A stretch of 64,000 bases of DNA. Origin: Casuarius casuarius (Eukaryota; Chordata; Aves; Casuariiformes; Casuariidae). The notes below the pieces were generated by a model. That model saw only the letters and a list, made by a program, of their open reading frames with translations. It did not search any database and was not told the origin of the DNA. Made by a program: the position numbers and the translations under genes. The DNA lies in contig PTFA01000012.1 in NCBI GenBank assembly GCA_003342895.1, forward strand, positions 9,356,920 to 9,420,919, in the 5' to 3' direction. Shown here piece after piece: positions 12,191-26,898 of this stretch (positions within the stretch are counted from its first letter, which is position 1; each line of letters starts with the position of its first letter).

Positions 12191-14550
12191 TTGATATTCT
12201 ATATTTAAACTCTTTATACATGCAGGCCAGCTCACTACTTCTGCTATAAACAGGTCCCAGAAATGGTCATCTCCTCTATTGTACAGAGGTGTTTTATCCT
12301 CCCAAGAGGTGACCTATTCTGCAGAATAAGCAAAGGATAAGTACCTGATGAAAAAAATGCATGGAAAATTAGGAATAGCATGTATGCAATGATTATGTAA
12401 TCCTAACTCTGTTTGTAACGTAACATGTAACTGCATACTTTTTCCTTGAAGGCCTCCTTATCACTCAAGAAACAGGAGAGGCATATGAACTGTGAATTAT
12501 AAATACAGCTTTTGGAACCAAACAGATATTTTAAACAGAGTATGACCAACGGACATTCAGACATACTATAGAAACAGATGAGATTATACTAATCTAAAAC
12601 AGATTACCATAGAAAATATTCTACAGTTCCACTAATATGACTCCTGTCAATAATGATACAGAAATTCACAGCTAATTCTTTTATAGATTGCAGTAGTGTT
12701 CTTTGAGGAATCTTTAATTGGACTGTCTTGTCGACCTTCATTGACTTTCATTCATCCTGTCTTACTTGATGTTAGTCTTGCTTTGAAAAAGTAATGTAGG
12801 ATGATGAGGAGAGATTTATAAGTTATGCACTAAAGCACTGTGAATGGGAAATACATTGGTCTGGAACTAATGGTGCAGATTTTGTTCCTATTAAAAAGAT
12901 CTATGATAAGTGAGATATAGTTTAATCATTTTCTTTTTATGTCCTGCAGCCTATTATATACGAATTCCAGTTCTGCAATGTTTTACAGGATTTCAATATT
13001 TTGGCTATTCTGAATTAGATTCTATAAGTATTAGTTTATTTTACATTCTATTAAATAATTCAAGTAGCAAAAAGGAGCAGTTCTCAAGCAAAGATAATTA
13101 TTAGACAAGAAAGTTTGAGGTACAACAATACAAGCTACTTAAATTCCACCTTAAAAGTCTAACAGCTTATAAAAACTTAGAGAAGCTGAAACAAAAGTAA
13201 TTGGAAATGAATAAAGTGACAGGAATATAAATATAAGATAGAATGGTATGGGTACCATGTCCTCTTATTCATACAGGTGCCATGCAATGTAAGTACCTCT
13301 TAATGTACAATTTTTCAGGCAAAATACATAAATAAAAGTTTGAAAAACATTTTAAAATCATCTTCTTCAGAACAAAGACATTACCAGGATAAACTCTTGA
13401 CAGAGTAAAATATGCTGTCATCTAAGCGGAAAGCCAGTCTCCCACAAATGCAATAGGTACGCGTACATGCACAGGTCAGTACTAATAGTGGAGTAAAATC
13501 CCTTTATTTCCAGTTCTCTACCCCATAAATCTATGCCTGTCTTGAATACACAGCAGATTAACCATACTTATCTTTGGACAGCATGGGAAGAAGGGAAGAG
13601 TCAGGGAGGACTTGCCTGATTTCTGCTTTATATTTGATAAGCTTGGAAAGACACAGGTTTACAAAAAGCTGAAAAGGTCATTCAGTCCTAAAACTTACCT
13701 GCTTTACTTGTGCGTAATTACAAATTAGAGACTTACAAGGCCCACATACAACCCACTCAGAAATCTGCCCTGCACGAAGCATGTGGCCAGGTCCTCCAAA
13801 GATATGTTTTATACCACGTAGTCAAACAAGGTGCATTTTTCTTGGTCTGTTTTCCCTCAAATCCTATCAAACTCCATGCCTGCTAGAACTGACCATAATG
13901 TGCAGATAGGCTAACCTGCATCCAAATCCCCTCACACATCATCCTCTGTTTCCCCCTTTTTTTATTAAAATTCCTGAAATGCATCAACATTGTGAAACAC
14001 AGGCAAATCACACAGGTGGCCAGCCACCATGGTTCTAGCTGCAGGAACGTCCCTAAATCTAACTAAATAAAAAACAAACACACACACAATAATAAAATAA
14101 CTTGAGAGAAACTGCCTGATGCCAGGGGTAATTTTACACAGGTTTCTCCAGCTGAGCTTGTTTAAAACTTGCACTGCTACCTCAGTACTAAACTGTAACT
14201 ACACCACCAGCTTGCCACGATGTAAGGCAAAAAGTTGTTGAATTAATGACACCTTGTCAAAAGCTGAGGATAGAAATAAAGGCTAGTCCCTGCAAAGAAT
14301 TACGATGAAGACGGATTAAGACAGATGTTCCCTCTTTGCCACATACGGAAAGATGATGTTCGTCACACCCAGAATTTATTACTCAGATTTTTAACTTAAT
14401 GAAGACGCACAAAACAGTCCCAGTCATAAAAAATTGCGTTGAGTACAAAAGCATCAGACATTAACTGAGAAGGAGCTCCAGGGATACATCTGTTCTGTTT
14501 TCTCTCATTTTTATAGTGGCATTGTTTCTTTTCTTTTCTCCTCACTCTCT

Positions 14551-14570
14551 TCCCCCTCCCCCCCCCCCCC
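14551..14570. repeat. Poly(C)-rich tract
   Basis: TCCCCCTCCC followed by ten C, the end of a longer pyrimidine-rich stretch beginning near 14526. Confidence 0.85.
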
Positions 14571-15190
14571 AACAATTCCTCTCTCACTGTCAGGTCCCCT
14601 GATAATTATGATAATATTAGCACAACAACTCTAATGTGCTATATTAAAAAATGTGGGGTTTTTTTTCATGAGGATCTCTCAAACCACTAAATAGAATACA
14701 GTTTGCAGTTAGCTTTGGAGTATCTTAAGTAGATGAACTTTATTGCCTTGCAAGCTTGACCTAGAAAAAGGAGATTTCCTAAACTGTTCTCCCTTTATTT
14801 CTGTGTTTTAAATTGGCAAGTGAAAGAAAGCTTTCTCTGTTTCTAGGATGCATCACCTACCTTACAGATTGTCTCTTTTGGCTAACACTTTCAAATGACT
14901 TTTTAAGCAGAGCTTCAGACTAAGAAACAGACCATAATATTACACTATAAATTCAAGACTAGTAAACTTTATAGTATAAACATACACTTACCAACATTTA
15001 AGATTACATATACCTTCCTACTCCTACTACAAGCAAGCTGTTGCCCACGAATACTTCTACTTTTTTTTTGTGCTCATGCACTATTAATTTCTTTCAACAG
15101 CTAAGACTACTGCTAAAACAGCTCGTGGGCTCAGAGAAGGCAGTTCCTTCAGCGCTTGGGGATGAACAACAGACAATCCAGATCAAAGCG

Positions 15191-15231
15191 CCAAAACCAA
15201 AACAAACAAAAAAAAACAAAAAACCCCCCAA
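15191..15231. repeat. A/C-rich low-complexity sequence
   Basis: Irregular repeats of the AAAAC/CAAAA type ending in a CCCCCC run. Confidence 0.75.
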
Positions 15232-18200
15232 ACCCGAGAGTGGTGTGGTGGGGTTTTTTTGTTTTTCTGTGTTGCTGTTGCCACCCTCTTTTGTAAGTTC
15301 TCTCTAATGGAAGTATCTGAGAAACACCCATGGGAAACAAAAAAGAAAACAGTAGAATATTAAGATAAGACCTGACTGATCAATTTTTGACCTCTCTCCT
15401 TTCTAGTAGGTGAAAATAGAAAATATTAGTATTCCGGTCTGCCCTTAGTGGGTAAATGAGAAAAAGAAGAACATACATCAAAGACAACATAGAACTTGCC
15501 ATAACAGATGAGCTTGAAAAAAGATTCAAAGTAATGCATCTCTAAAAAAAGTGTTCATCGTTTCATTTTTAATCTGAACTCTTAAATCGTTCACTAAGTT
15601 CATTTCCACAGTAGGCTGCAATACTCACAAAGCATCCACTTTCAGATACAATCCCAAAGTGTGTTCCACCAAACATGCCGGGGCACTCATTAGCATCTAT
15701 TTCAACCCTTTTTCTATTTAACGAGGAAATTTCTTAGAAACAGATTATACAATTTGGACGAGCATGAATATAAAACTCAGTTTAAATTAAGTAGGAATAG
15801 GACACAAACATATTTCACATACACACACAAATATAAGAAGATGGGACTGTTTTGCTCTCCTTCCCCCAGAAAACAAAGGGCCAAAATGGTGAAAAATGAA
15901 CTTTATGTTTAAAAGATTTCTCAAATTTAAAGTGGAGAAGGTTTTCACTATTGAAAAGTAGTGCTACATTGTCTACTTTTCATGAGCAGGTGCTTAAATG
16001 ATAGTGGACATACAAGCTCTGACAAAGCAATTATTATTGGTAAAGATGCATTTAATTCATGACCCCTTACTGCAATCACAAAACATTGATATAAATAAGG
16101 CATGGATAATCCATCATCATGCTCGGGTGTTCAGGGCACTCAAATTTCATTAGTGAACAGGAGCAAGGCACGGCTCATCTTAACTAATTGCCACCAGACA
16201 TACTATATATTTCTTCACATTCAATAACACATATGGATAAATTTAACCATTTCCTTGGTCAAAATTCAACAATTCTTAATTTAACTTTAAGTAATAATGA
16301 AAGATCAGGCACTCAAAGTGAAGAAATATAAACATTTCTATTCTCTCATCTCTGAAAGAAACAATCTAACTGAAAAGGAAATTATCCCTGTTTTTTAGTA
16401 CCTATTTGTGATGTTTAGGGTATATCTTCAACCTTTTCACAATCTGGGCTTATAAACTTTGATTGCTTTCCTTTCATTACAAAAACAGTCTTCAATATAA
16501 ATGTGCAGTCATTCATAAAATAGAATATTGCTGTTAACTAATGGCAATAAGACTTGTTTCATTATTAATTGAAAGGGATGATTGTTAGCTGATCAATTTA
16601 GGTGACTTTTGTTTTTGAGAAAACAAACAAGGGAAACATTATTTTGAGGCCAAAAATAAACCAAAGATTTTTGCACAGTATTTTCAGATGAATTTACAGA
16701 CCGTTTTACTTTATTTCAGAAACCAGCTCCTTGATAAATGTCTCACCATTAAAGCTGAAATGTAAACATGAAATACAGAAGCAGCACTTGGAAACTCGTA
16801 CTCATTCAAGTGAACCTCACAATACGAGCTATTCCATCAAAGTCAACGAATTTAAAGTACTCGAGATTAATGCAATGATGAAAGCATGGATGCCTTAAGC
16901 AGCATGCTGAAATTCAGAACTGTGACTTTCAAAACTCCTATGTACCTGCCATGCAGTATCTATGAGGCACTAACTCTGTGGCTGTCCCGTTTTGATACCA
17001 GAATTTAACATCTGCCTGGAGTTCTGCCCCACACACCCTACCGGCTACCTCAAGGTCCATCAGATCATGCTGCTTGTATGAGGCTCTTTGCAACAGTATG
17101 CCACTTGGGGTTTGTTTTGTTTTGTTTTATTTTTTTTTTCCTAGAAAATTTGAGAAGAGGAGAAGAGAGAAGATGATAGTGCTGCTATCCTTTTCCTTCA
17201 ACCTCATCCATTACCTTCCAGCTCATACTCTAAGGTAGGCTGTCTGCAGCTTTACAGAAACACATTTGCCTACATAAGAGGCTAAATAGCATCATTATGA
17301 GATACATATGTGCCATGGCATAGCCTTTAAAATAAAGGACCTGTTCAGTTTTTAAAGAATCACCATAGATGCCCACAGCAAGGAGGGGCTTCTGGGCTGG
17401 GAATCTGGAGTGCTTCTCTACAGCCACAGCTAAGATATTGAAGCCTTGGAAAGGGGTGGGATTCCAGACACTTTCCATCCTCCTTTTCCTCCTTTTGCTA
17501 TTAGGTACCTCCTCGTGGTTTCTGTGGATCCGGTTCTGAAACACTGAACTACCCCCAGGGGTTGTATGCACAGTCTGTACACTTTTCTTGAAGCTGAGGT
17601 TTCCCCTCACAAGACTCTGACACTGATTCACAGCACTTAAGACCCTTTGTGGATGTGGGCTTAAATGTTTCCTCGCATGCTAGTGCAGTTTTATTCTAAG
17701 TTTACTCTTCCAGCAAAGCAATACTAACCGATATTATTTTCCATAGCAGAAATCTAAAATTAGCCTATTTATGTTTTGCCTGACATTTCATCATCTATCT
17801 CTCTATTCTACTGTATTTCCTTTTTATGTATAGCCCTTACATGTGACAAAATATCAGCAATCCACAAAAATCTTACTACTTTCAGCACCATTACATAAGT
17901 CTTATAAACTACCATTCATTCATGAGTAGACAAGTAAGTGCTTTAGAAAAAGGTCAGTTTCATTACGATTTTTGCCATTTTAATTGGATATAACATAGTT
18001 ATAAACAAAATTTGTCCTAAAATTGCCTCAATCTTTCAGAACTTACTGAAAGCCTATTTATTAACTCACTGGAAAAAAATGTGGTTTGAGTAATTACCAT
18101 GAAGTGACTACTCACAATACATATTCATTGATGAAGAGGTTTGATTGGTGAAGAGCTAAGAAAAAGCAGTAACTGCTTCCATTAAACCAAAGGAAGAGAA

Positions 18201-20976
18201 AACCATCACTACCTCGCGGTGCTGTAAGCTGTTCTCCATGCCCATGTTTTTTCCATGATTACCAACAGTGATAGCAGTTCGTCCTGGGAACTGCATTTTC
18301 AGCTACCATTATAGTACTGTTGCTTCATAAAAATCAAAGGGCTCAAGAAAAACTGCAAGTAATAAAAAAATAAGCTTTTGCTGCAGTTTCTGCAGTATCA
18401 TGTACGAAGTATATGCAAACGTGGATTGCTTTTCTGTTTCTATATGCAGTCAGCCTTCTCTCCCCATACTCTTAATAAGCACGTTCATTTCTTTTTTCCA
18501 CACAGCTCTCTTGCATTTCTTCCCTTTCAGGCTCCAGCTGGAGCTGGCGACTATGGCGTTGCCTTCTAGCACCAGGTTCACTTAATCATGTTGCTGCACT
18601 CTGGGCTCTAAATGCAGACAGATCCTAACTAGACCTCCTGAAATGACATGTAGGGCAGAGAGTCGAAGCCAGAAAGCCCCATGGTGAGCCAGAGTAGCCC
18701 TAGCTCAGAGCTGCGCTACAGTGGTGCATTATTTCTGGAGAGCAGGCAGAACTTACTTGCTTCTGCTCCCAGCGGGGTCAGGGTAAGCTCACATCTGTCT
18801 GCAAAAGCCAGTATACACATCACCCGAATTGCACTTCCTCCTGTAAAACTGCTGACCCCTTGCTTTAGATCTTTCACCGTTTTGCTTGAGCTTTCTCCTT
18901 GGAAGGAAGGTACCAAGGGCAAGAAGGCAATCTGTCGGGATGGCAGGGAGGGAAACAAGGGAACCTAGAGCAACTACCTCCCAGCATGCAAGCCAGCAAA
19001 TGGGAGAAAGGAAAAAAAAGGATTAACACCGTGATTGTACTGATCGTAGAGTAGCTCTGCGGCACATTCTGGGCTCAAGAGAGATTCCCTCCTTCCCGAC
19101 GGAGACAGTAACAGCATTATTGATAGTTTCTTAAAGGAGATTGTAATGACAAACTAAGCTGCCAGAAATTCGAAAGCATTCTAACGCTTCTCTGCTGCTC
19201 GATCTGAGGAAGACTTTTAATAAGAGGGTTCAAAACAAAAGGCACAAGAATTGCTATTGATATAGGTTATGTATTCAATATGCAGATGATACGTTTCCCA
19301 TCAAATATCTATGCAAAGGACTGGACAGAGCCTACGCCTGTAGAAATAACTTGTCAGAGTGACTTTTACAAGGAGCACGTGGCAATACAGGCTTCACTAA
19401 TAACCAAGATTTCAGGACTTTCTTGAAATACAGCACTCTGAGTAAACAGCTATTAAAAAAGGCAACATTAATGAACAGAGAACCCATAAGCAAATATTTC
19501 ACAGCTTGAGTACAAGAGTAATAATCTTTAAGAAGTATGCAAGTTACCAGAAGCAAGCTCAGTTCCTCATGTTCCTGACTTACGGAGTTTAATGGTTATT
19601 ATACTAACATACTACATAACACACACTGTATTTCAGAAAATGCATCCTAGAAGGCGAGTCTCGTTCTAGGAGAAATAAATATATCAGTTACAACTATTAA
19701 GAAGTGTAATGTGCTTACACTTTCACTGTACTTCTAAAAATTGATCTAATTCATGGATAAAATAATTTTTATTTTTCAGGGATACTTCAACAAAGGCTGA
19801 GAATCGCTAACCAGGTATTAAACTTTTATGCAGTGCCTTAACTCTCCACAGTATGTCAAGTATACAGGCAGGCCATTTCCAAAAGTTTCACCACTAAACA
19901 TAGATATAACATGAAGATGACAGACAAAAATAGAAATAAAGAATTAACAGTTTAAATGACAGAAGAAAAATGAGAATTATAAAGTAGGCAGATCTTACAC
20001 ATTCTAGCATTTAACAGGCTTTATAAAAAGGAATACAGAATTTGTAGCTAGAAATAAAATTAAAAATAATGATGGAAAAACTAGATTTTGAAGAAGCAAA
20101 TACCAGTATCTTGCATACGGGGGGGAAATAAACATGGTCCAAGGAAAAGGGAGAAATATATTAAAAGAGAAAGGAAGATACAGGCAAGAGTAAGAACTAA
20201 TGTAGAGAGATGAATGGAATATAATTTTGGTATTTTTTTAATTTTGTTTTATCTGTATTTACAACTGGCCTCTTGAACTACAATTCAAATAACAAACTAT
20301 TTTAAAATACCATATATGTAAAAAAAAATTTTTTTCAGTATAATCAGTTGAATAATTAACTTAAGTGAATCATACTTTTTATCATGTATCCTTTTAAAAT
20401 GTGTTTGGATTTAATATTTATTTCTTCTTTTTAAGAATATTGAACAACCAGTTACAAGTAATAGTTTCTGTTTTACCTGAGGATAGTGCATGGCTATACA
20501 AATTCCTTATAACTCATCTAACAATTTTTAGATGCAGAGCTCCAGTTAGCTCAGTTAAGCGGAGCACGATGGACCCCTTCCATTTCTGTGGCACAGAGAA
20601 ACTCTGCTTAGTTTTGTTCTTGAGGTCTCCTGATGACAGCTACCAAAACAGATGTGTTTCCCTGCCTATTTTGATCTATCTCCTGACTTAATTATTACTA
20701 AACAAAACAATATATTTAGAACTTATTAAGTTTGAAATAATAACTAATTATAGACAACTACTATCTTCAGAGTGGTTTAAATGTTTGAGTTCGAAAACAA
20801 GTCTCAGTTTTCAACACAAATTATTGCTGATTACACGTTAATTAACTCACACTTTATTAAAGTGCAGTTTGAATGCCCTTATATTGAACAGGGCTATCAA
20901 AATACCTTGTTTGCTGCAAAACTCAAATAAAATTGTAAAAATAATCCTTTAACTTGTAAAACATTGCCTTCATACC

Positions 20977-21020
20977 AAAAAAACAAAAAAACAAAAAAAC
21001 CCAAAAAACCAACAAAAAAA
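20977..21020. repeat. (A7C)n low-complexity repeat
   Basis: Three A-run plus C units of about 8 bp, followed by degenerate A-rich copies. Confidence 0.85.
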
Positions 21021-21256
21021 TCAAGATGTTGTCTACTCTGGATTGGAAAAATACCAAAACAAAACTCTTCATCTTTCCTCAGACAGCAATTATACAAAAT
21101 CTGCTAAACATTAGAATTTCAGAAAAAATTTAAAAAAATTACTTATTTAATTGCAGATGGATAGGGCCATTGTATTACAAATGATCTAAGGAGAGGCGCA
21201 CATCAGGAATACTGTATCTTCACAAAGGGTTTTGGGAAAACTAAGTGATGCTCAGC

Positions 21257-21279
21257 TTTTTTTTTTTTTTTTTTTTTTT
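21257..21279. repeat. Poly(T) tract, 23 bases
   Basis: Uninterrupted T run followed by AAACAAAACAG. Confidence 0.9.
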
Positions 21280-23491
21280 AAACAAAACAGAAGAATGCAA
21301 AAGAATTTCTATGAATTTAAAATAATATCTTAGTCATAATATTGTATCAAAAAGACAGAGATGTGCATGTGGTAAGAAATAAATTACAAACAAAAGTTTT
21401 CTTTCAGTATAATTCTGAATGAGAAGGACAAAAATACTTCCATGTAACTGCCAAATAGCTCCTTAGTTTATTGGCCTGTCCTCTTAAACTTTCCTCATCA
21501 GAGGGCTGCATATCTTCAAAACTTTAAGCTGAAACTTCGTTACTTTCAAAAACAAAGTAATATTAAAACAATTCTCAGATGTCACCCAGTTTTCCAAAGC
21601 AGTTCTTAATCATTAGGAGAAAATGAAAGGGCTGGAATCTCACACGAGTCAAACACTCCTCCGTTCTGGGACAGAAAAGGAGTTAGCCTCGTCCCCCTCG
21701 CTGATGCCACCACATTCATACCAGCATATTTCCTGCTCTGTATTTTGAGTAACAGCCACGGGGCGGGGGGAATCAGAGTATTCAACAGCTTTACTGTTCA
21801 CCCTAACAGAACAGACCTCATTCCCATTTAAAATCTTTTCCTAAAAAAGTTACCTTTATTTTCACTTTCCCTTCTACAATTTCTTTTTATACGTTCCCAT
21901 TAAAATGATGGGCTCTGGCACATTTATCTGTTTGATTCCTCCATCACAACTTCTGAGCTTCCAAAGGGGCTGGGAAAATACATTACAGTGTACATTAAAA
22001 CAACTGCTTTGTGCTTGTACTATTTTTCTTCTAAAACACACCCAAAATAGCGTTGTTCTGTTGAGAAAGAGAAGGCCATGTTCACACACAGTCCTTCAAC
22101 TACTCAGGTCATTACACCTGAGAGTTATTAAATACTGTTAGTCCACTTCCTTTTGCTTTATTCCAGGAAAGTTTTCATTTCCACACAAAGACACTGTTTC
22201 ATTTTGCTCAGTATTCTGACGAGTTATGACACGTATCTTCTGAGAGCCTCTTAACTGCCCAAATGAACCAGTTTGGTTTTCTTGGGGAAGCCTCTGACAT
22301 ATGCATGTTCCTGTCACTAAAGCACCACCATGACCATTACTATAGTATAAACTAGCTCTATTGTCAAATCATTGTCATGGGCAAAACCAACACATTACTC
22401 CCTGAAAATTATTATTTCAGGTAAGAAGTTGCACTCCCTTGATACAGGAGTATTTAGTAGCTTAAATAACTGTATTTAAGCTTTTTATTCAGCTTATAGT
22501 TGTTCTGTGGAAAGGTGGTATCAGATGAGACTATCAACAACGTACTAAATTCATAAGCAAAAATATTCAAAAATTATTTTGCCAACAATTTTCAGTAATC
22601 CAAAAAGACAAAATGCTACTGCATGGTACAGTCATCTTCAATTCTTGCACAAGGAATTTGTTCAGCTATGAAAGAGCACTTGATAAAGGCCGGGGCAGCA
22701 TAAGGCATGTACACATGTACCAGCACGATTCAGAACATACCAGAATTATGCATCACATTTATGTTCCACTAAACAGTGCATCTGTAACGCTACAGAAATC
22801 TGCTACTGCTTGGCCGAGATCCATGGATTTTAGAAGTGGGTGCCAATACTGAAGGAGGAGCTACAATTTTTGAATCTGATGTTCTCGCTATTATAGCAAG
22901 TCATGATTGAAAATTCAGTCCTCTATTTCCAAAGGAAAAAATCCTCTAAATTAATTCCGACGGAAAAAGAACATTCACACACCTCAATGTTCCTTTTTCT
23001 AAATGCTGAGTCTCTTTCCTAATACTAGAAATACCTCTCAAAATGACCAAATCAGCAAGTGCGTGTCAATGGCTGACTTTCAAAATTTTCTCCGCATAGA
23101 ACATGCACAGACTCGGCAGCAATTTATCTCTCTTCTCTTTAACAATGAATAATCCATCTCCAATGCTCGAATTGCAGTTTGTTGCACTGTCTTTATTCAT
23201 CTATGTCTTCAGCCAGAAGATTTTTATGCATGTTTAAAAAAAAAATGTTAATTTTATTAGAGACTGGCTATCCCACTGTCACTATTGTTCAAATTCTACT
23301 GGAAGGACTTCTTTAATCCAGTCTGATCGCAAGCTATAATGGTATGCAACAAACATTTCTTCATGATCGACAGCTATAAAATCATGAGTGCCACAGAGAA
23401 CTGCTCACTATCCCACACACAAAAACTCTATTCTTGCACGTCAGTTCCATCTAATTATCTAAGGAACTGATAGGTGTTAAATTTGGTTTTT

Positions 23492-23513
23492 TAAAAAAAA
23501 AAAAAAAAAAAAN

Positions 23514-23549
<36 letters not shown>
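23492..23549. repeat. Poly(A) followed by (AG)n microsatellite
   Basis: An A run of about 28 bases, interrupted by one N at 23513, passes directly into about 15 AG units. The N shows unresolved base calling inside the homopolymer. Confidence 0.95.
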
Positions 23550-23552
<3 letters not shown>

Positions 23553-23980
23553 CCATCACACAATGAGTAGACAACCATGAATGCTAAAAGTTTACATAAA
23601 TCTAGAAAATGACTGGATGAATTCACAGGGAAAAAGTGCTATCTAAGACTTAAACAGAGAGACATCACGTCAGCTGCACACTGTGGAGGCTGGAGAGAAT
23701 TCTGCAGAGGTGCTGCCATACATCGCTCTCATACTCTTCCCGGGAAGCCTGCCACAGGCTGCTGTCAGGCAAAAGGCACTGACTAGATGAAAGTTTGGTC
23801 TTATCAGTACAGCTATTCTCATAGAAACGTGTGTTTTTGTAGCTCTTCATTTTCCTGCTAACAGCTTCTCCTTGTCCCTGATCCTCACACTGTAACTGCA
23901 TCATCTCCTACGCTTCGGTTTCTTTCTGTTCAAATGCTAGATACCCCATAATATTCCTTGTAAGCCAAATTCCTATATGA

Positions 23981-24010
23981 ATGTAAGATAATGTAAGATA
24001 TATCTTACAT
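23981..24010. repeat. 20-bp perfect palindrome with adjacent half-site copy
   Basis: Positions 23991-24010 read ATGTAAGATATATCTTACAT, identical on both strands. The ten-base half ATGTAAGATA is also present directly upstream at 23981-23990, so three copies of the half-unit lie head-to-tail and then inverted. Confidence 0.9.
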
Positions 24011-25689
24011 ATCTTTGGCATTATGTAAACAATTCAGATCCCACATGTTAAAATCCTAGTGAAAAGCATAGACACATTTCACTTCCTAAGCATATTCATG
24101 AAAAAAATTTTAAAGCTTATATAAATGATTACCAGAAGTTTAAAATCCGTTAAAACTATAATTGTTACACATTTAAGATAGGGACTGCTGAAATTAACGG
24201 GCTATGATAACATCTGCCCTGTACTGCATTTTAAATGCGTAGCCTTTATAAAGGCTGATCAATGGGAGATCAGAACCCGTCTTTTTCAGGTGCATTTGGA
24301 CAGCAAACACCCAGCGACAGTACCCACTGCAAGGAAACGCTTCATAAACAACAACAAATTACCTCCTAGAGGAACTCGGTGGTAGTGTTAAAAACATCAA
24401 CAGAAACTGTCACAGCCATCTCCTCAGGTGGACTATGTTGTTCGTTCCAAGATAAACAGCTTGCCTTGTTGCTTTCCTCCTTTTCTCTTTCTCAACTTCT
24501 TTAAATATTGACAATTATTCAAAACGGAAAATTAATTACGTTCATTAAAATAGGTTTTATGTAGTGCTGTTGTGAAATAAAGTACAATTAGCAAAACTGT
24601 TCTCTACAATTCCACGAGGATCACATTTTCATCCAGTTTAAAGACTGACTTCTCCAACACTCTCATTGCTCTCATGCAATACCAACTCAGAAATGGTTGT
24701 TCCTGACAGATTCTCACACATTTAAACTGTTGGACATTAAGCAACAAAGCAGTGTGAACATACTATGACCCTCCTTGCACCATTTCTAAAGAAGATGCCA
24801 ACTATATGTTAGCATATAGATCCTGTTGGTATGCTTGAGGGATAAGTATTTCCCAAATTCTTCACCGTGTCTAAAAAAAATTTCCACATTGAAACAAAGT
24901 GAGAAACAAGCTGAAGCAAGTCAAAATACTAACAAAAAGAATGGTATATCTAACCAAAAACCCAAACCCTTTCATCTTACCAAGGCATAAGCATATTCCT
25001 AATATGCGATGCAATCAATAATACAAGCTTATAATACGTACTGGAATTAATATATATTTACAGTGGTAACACAGGCATTGTAACCCCCATGGCTAATATG
25101 CACTCAAAGACAGCAAATAGCTGGTATTTACTCTTGCCTACAGAATCATTCAGAAATCTTCAGAGCAAAGATAGAATATATCCCTTGGTATTGTGTGTTT
25201 ATTTTAGCATCTAGCAAATGTGATTGAAAAAGTAATCTTTTAAAAGAATAAAGTAATGTGAACATCTATCACAGAAATTAAACACTTACCACATTTAAGA
25301 AAACATACTATGAAGTTATACAGTTCCTTGACATATGTTTCCTTTTCAAATCTTTCCTTTGTCTTTCAGAGAGATCATGTAATTTTAATGAGAGGGAAGC
25401 TGTTGTAGCAATTGGAAATGTGAAGTAACATATACACACAGTATACTCTACACTATAAAAACACTAAAAAGGTATTATTTGCTTCTGTTTTTCATGGAAC
25501 TGGCCTTGACTACGAAAATAAAGTCCATTCACACTAGCCATACATAAAATCACACACCTGAAATACAATATGGCTTCGTGATACCGAGATCATCAGCTAT
25601 AATATATAGTTAAGGCTGCCACCACCAAACACCTAAAGATCTCCACTGTAGAAACTGAAATGAGGCAAAGATACCAAAACCTTCTTACC

Positions 25690-25985
25690 TCCTTCCCTGC
25701 CCCCCGCGCCCCCTCCCCCCCCGTAAGACACTTCCATCCTACGGCATTCCATACACACTATTTACTGATTCACTATCCCCTCTTCCTTCAGAAAAGGCAA
25801 AAGAAAAGACTTCCCAGGTTTTTCCAGTGTACATCAACGTGGTGCAGAAGCTTCGTCTGCCCCAACCGCCGAAATAAACGTCATCAGGGAGCTCTTCAGT
25901 TCTGATGACCTGGACTCTGTCTGAAGCGCGCTGGGCACCACATGCTCCAAATGGCGGGATTAATACGTGCCTTAAAGGGGGCGGT
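25690..25985. other. GC-richer patch with CpG clusters
   Basis: It begins with a C-rich stretch (TGCCCCCCGCGCCCCCTCCC) and contains further CpGs around CCAACCGCCG, GAAGCGCGCTGGG, AATGGCGGG and GGGGGCGG. It stands out from AT-rich flanks. No open frame of interest was seen, and a regulatory role is only a possibility. Confidence 0.4.
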
Positions 25986-26878
25986 ATGATCAGTTCCAAA
26001 TTTTGCTCTTCAACATGAAGAGCTCCTTAACTGGTAAAAGGTCTTCCATCTCACATAGGAAACAGAACAAGGAATGAGAGAATTTTCTATAAATGACAGT
26101 AAAGGGGAAATAATAAAAGTTAACTTGAAAATAGAAGAACTGATCACAACTGCATAGGTCAAATAAAATAATTTTTAATTGTTTTTCCTCTTTTAAACTT
26201 TAATTATTTATTTCCATAAGGAGAGAAAGAAGTAGGTATTTTATTGAAAAATGTTAAATAATTCTGTGGCATAATATCTAAAGACAATAGACTATTGCAA
26301 AACTTACCATAAAATGCAAACCATTTTAACAGACATTACCATTTGCTGGGATTCCATAAGAGCATCTTAAAATAGCTACATATTCATTACTCAAATGAAT
26401 TTAATTATCCTTCTTAGGTAAAGCATTTATTAAATAATATACACTATTATAAATTATGAAAGACTGGACTCTGTTTAAAACAAACAAAACAAAAAACCCG
26501 CAGAGAATGTCACCCAAAATTCAAACAAGGTTATTGGCTTAATTTATTTTAATGCATCTCTTAGGAAGAACTAAAAAACTTAAATTTTAACCAGCCTTGA
26601 AGATTTCTTTCTGATGATATAAGGTGTAATTAAATGACATTCATCTTTCTTCTTTCTGGAAATACTTCTCATAGGGAGAATTATACACGCAGGAAAAAAA
26701 AAGATCTCGTAATATAGGCTAATGGCATGGTATTATAGCTGCCTTACTTGCTAACAGACATAGCATCAGGTATTCACTAGTAATGCTTATTCATCCTGCT
26801 CAAATCTGAGTACTAATAGTCTTCAAGGTCCATTAATCAAAATCTATCTAGAATAGTCCAGATAATCATAGCCCATTT

Positions 26879-26898
26879 AAAAAAAAAAAAAAAAAAAA
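26879..26898. repeat. Poly(A) tract, 20 bases
   Basis: Uninterrupted A run. Confidence 0.9.

Larger units (their letters stand above)
12191..23487 (-). other. FBXL17: Inferred FBXL17 intron, 12.2-23.5 kb
   Basis: AT-rich noncoding sequence. It contains a C run at 14.56 kb, A/C-rich low-complexity patches at 15.2 and 21.0 kb and a T23 run at 21.26 kb. The 133-codon minus frame at 17230-17631 has no recognisable motif and no consensus splice flanks that I could see. No mobile element was identified. Confidence 0.6.

Noticed and set aside
17230..17631. 133-codon minus-strand open frame
   Set aside because: No recognisable domain, low-complexity basic stretch only, and no good splice flanks; treated as chance.
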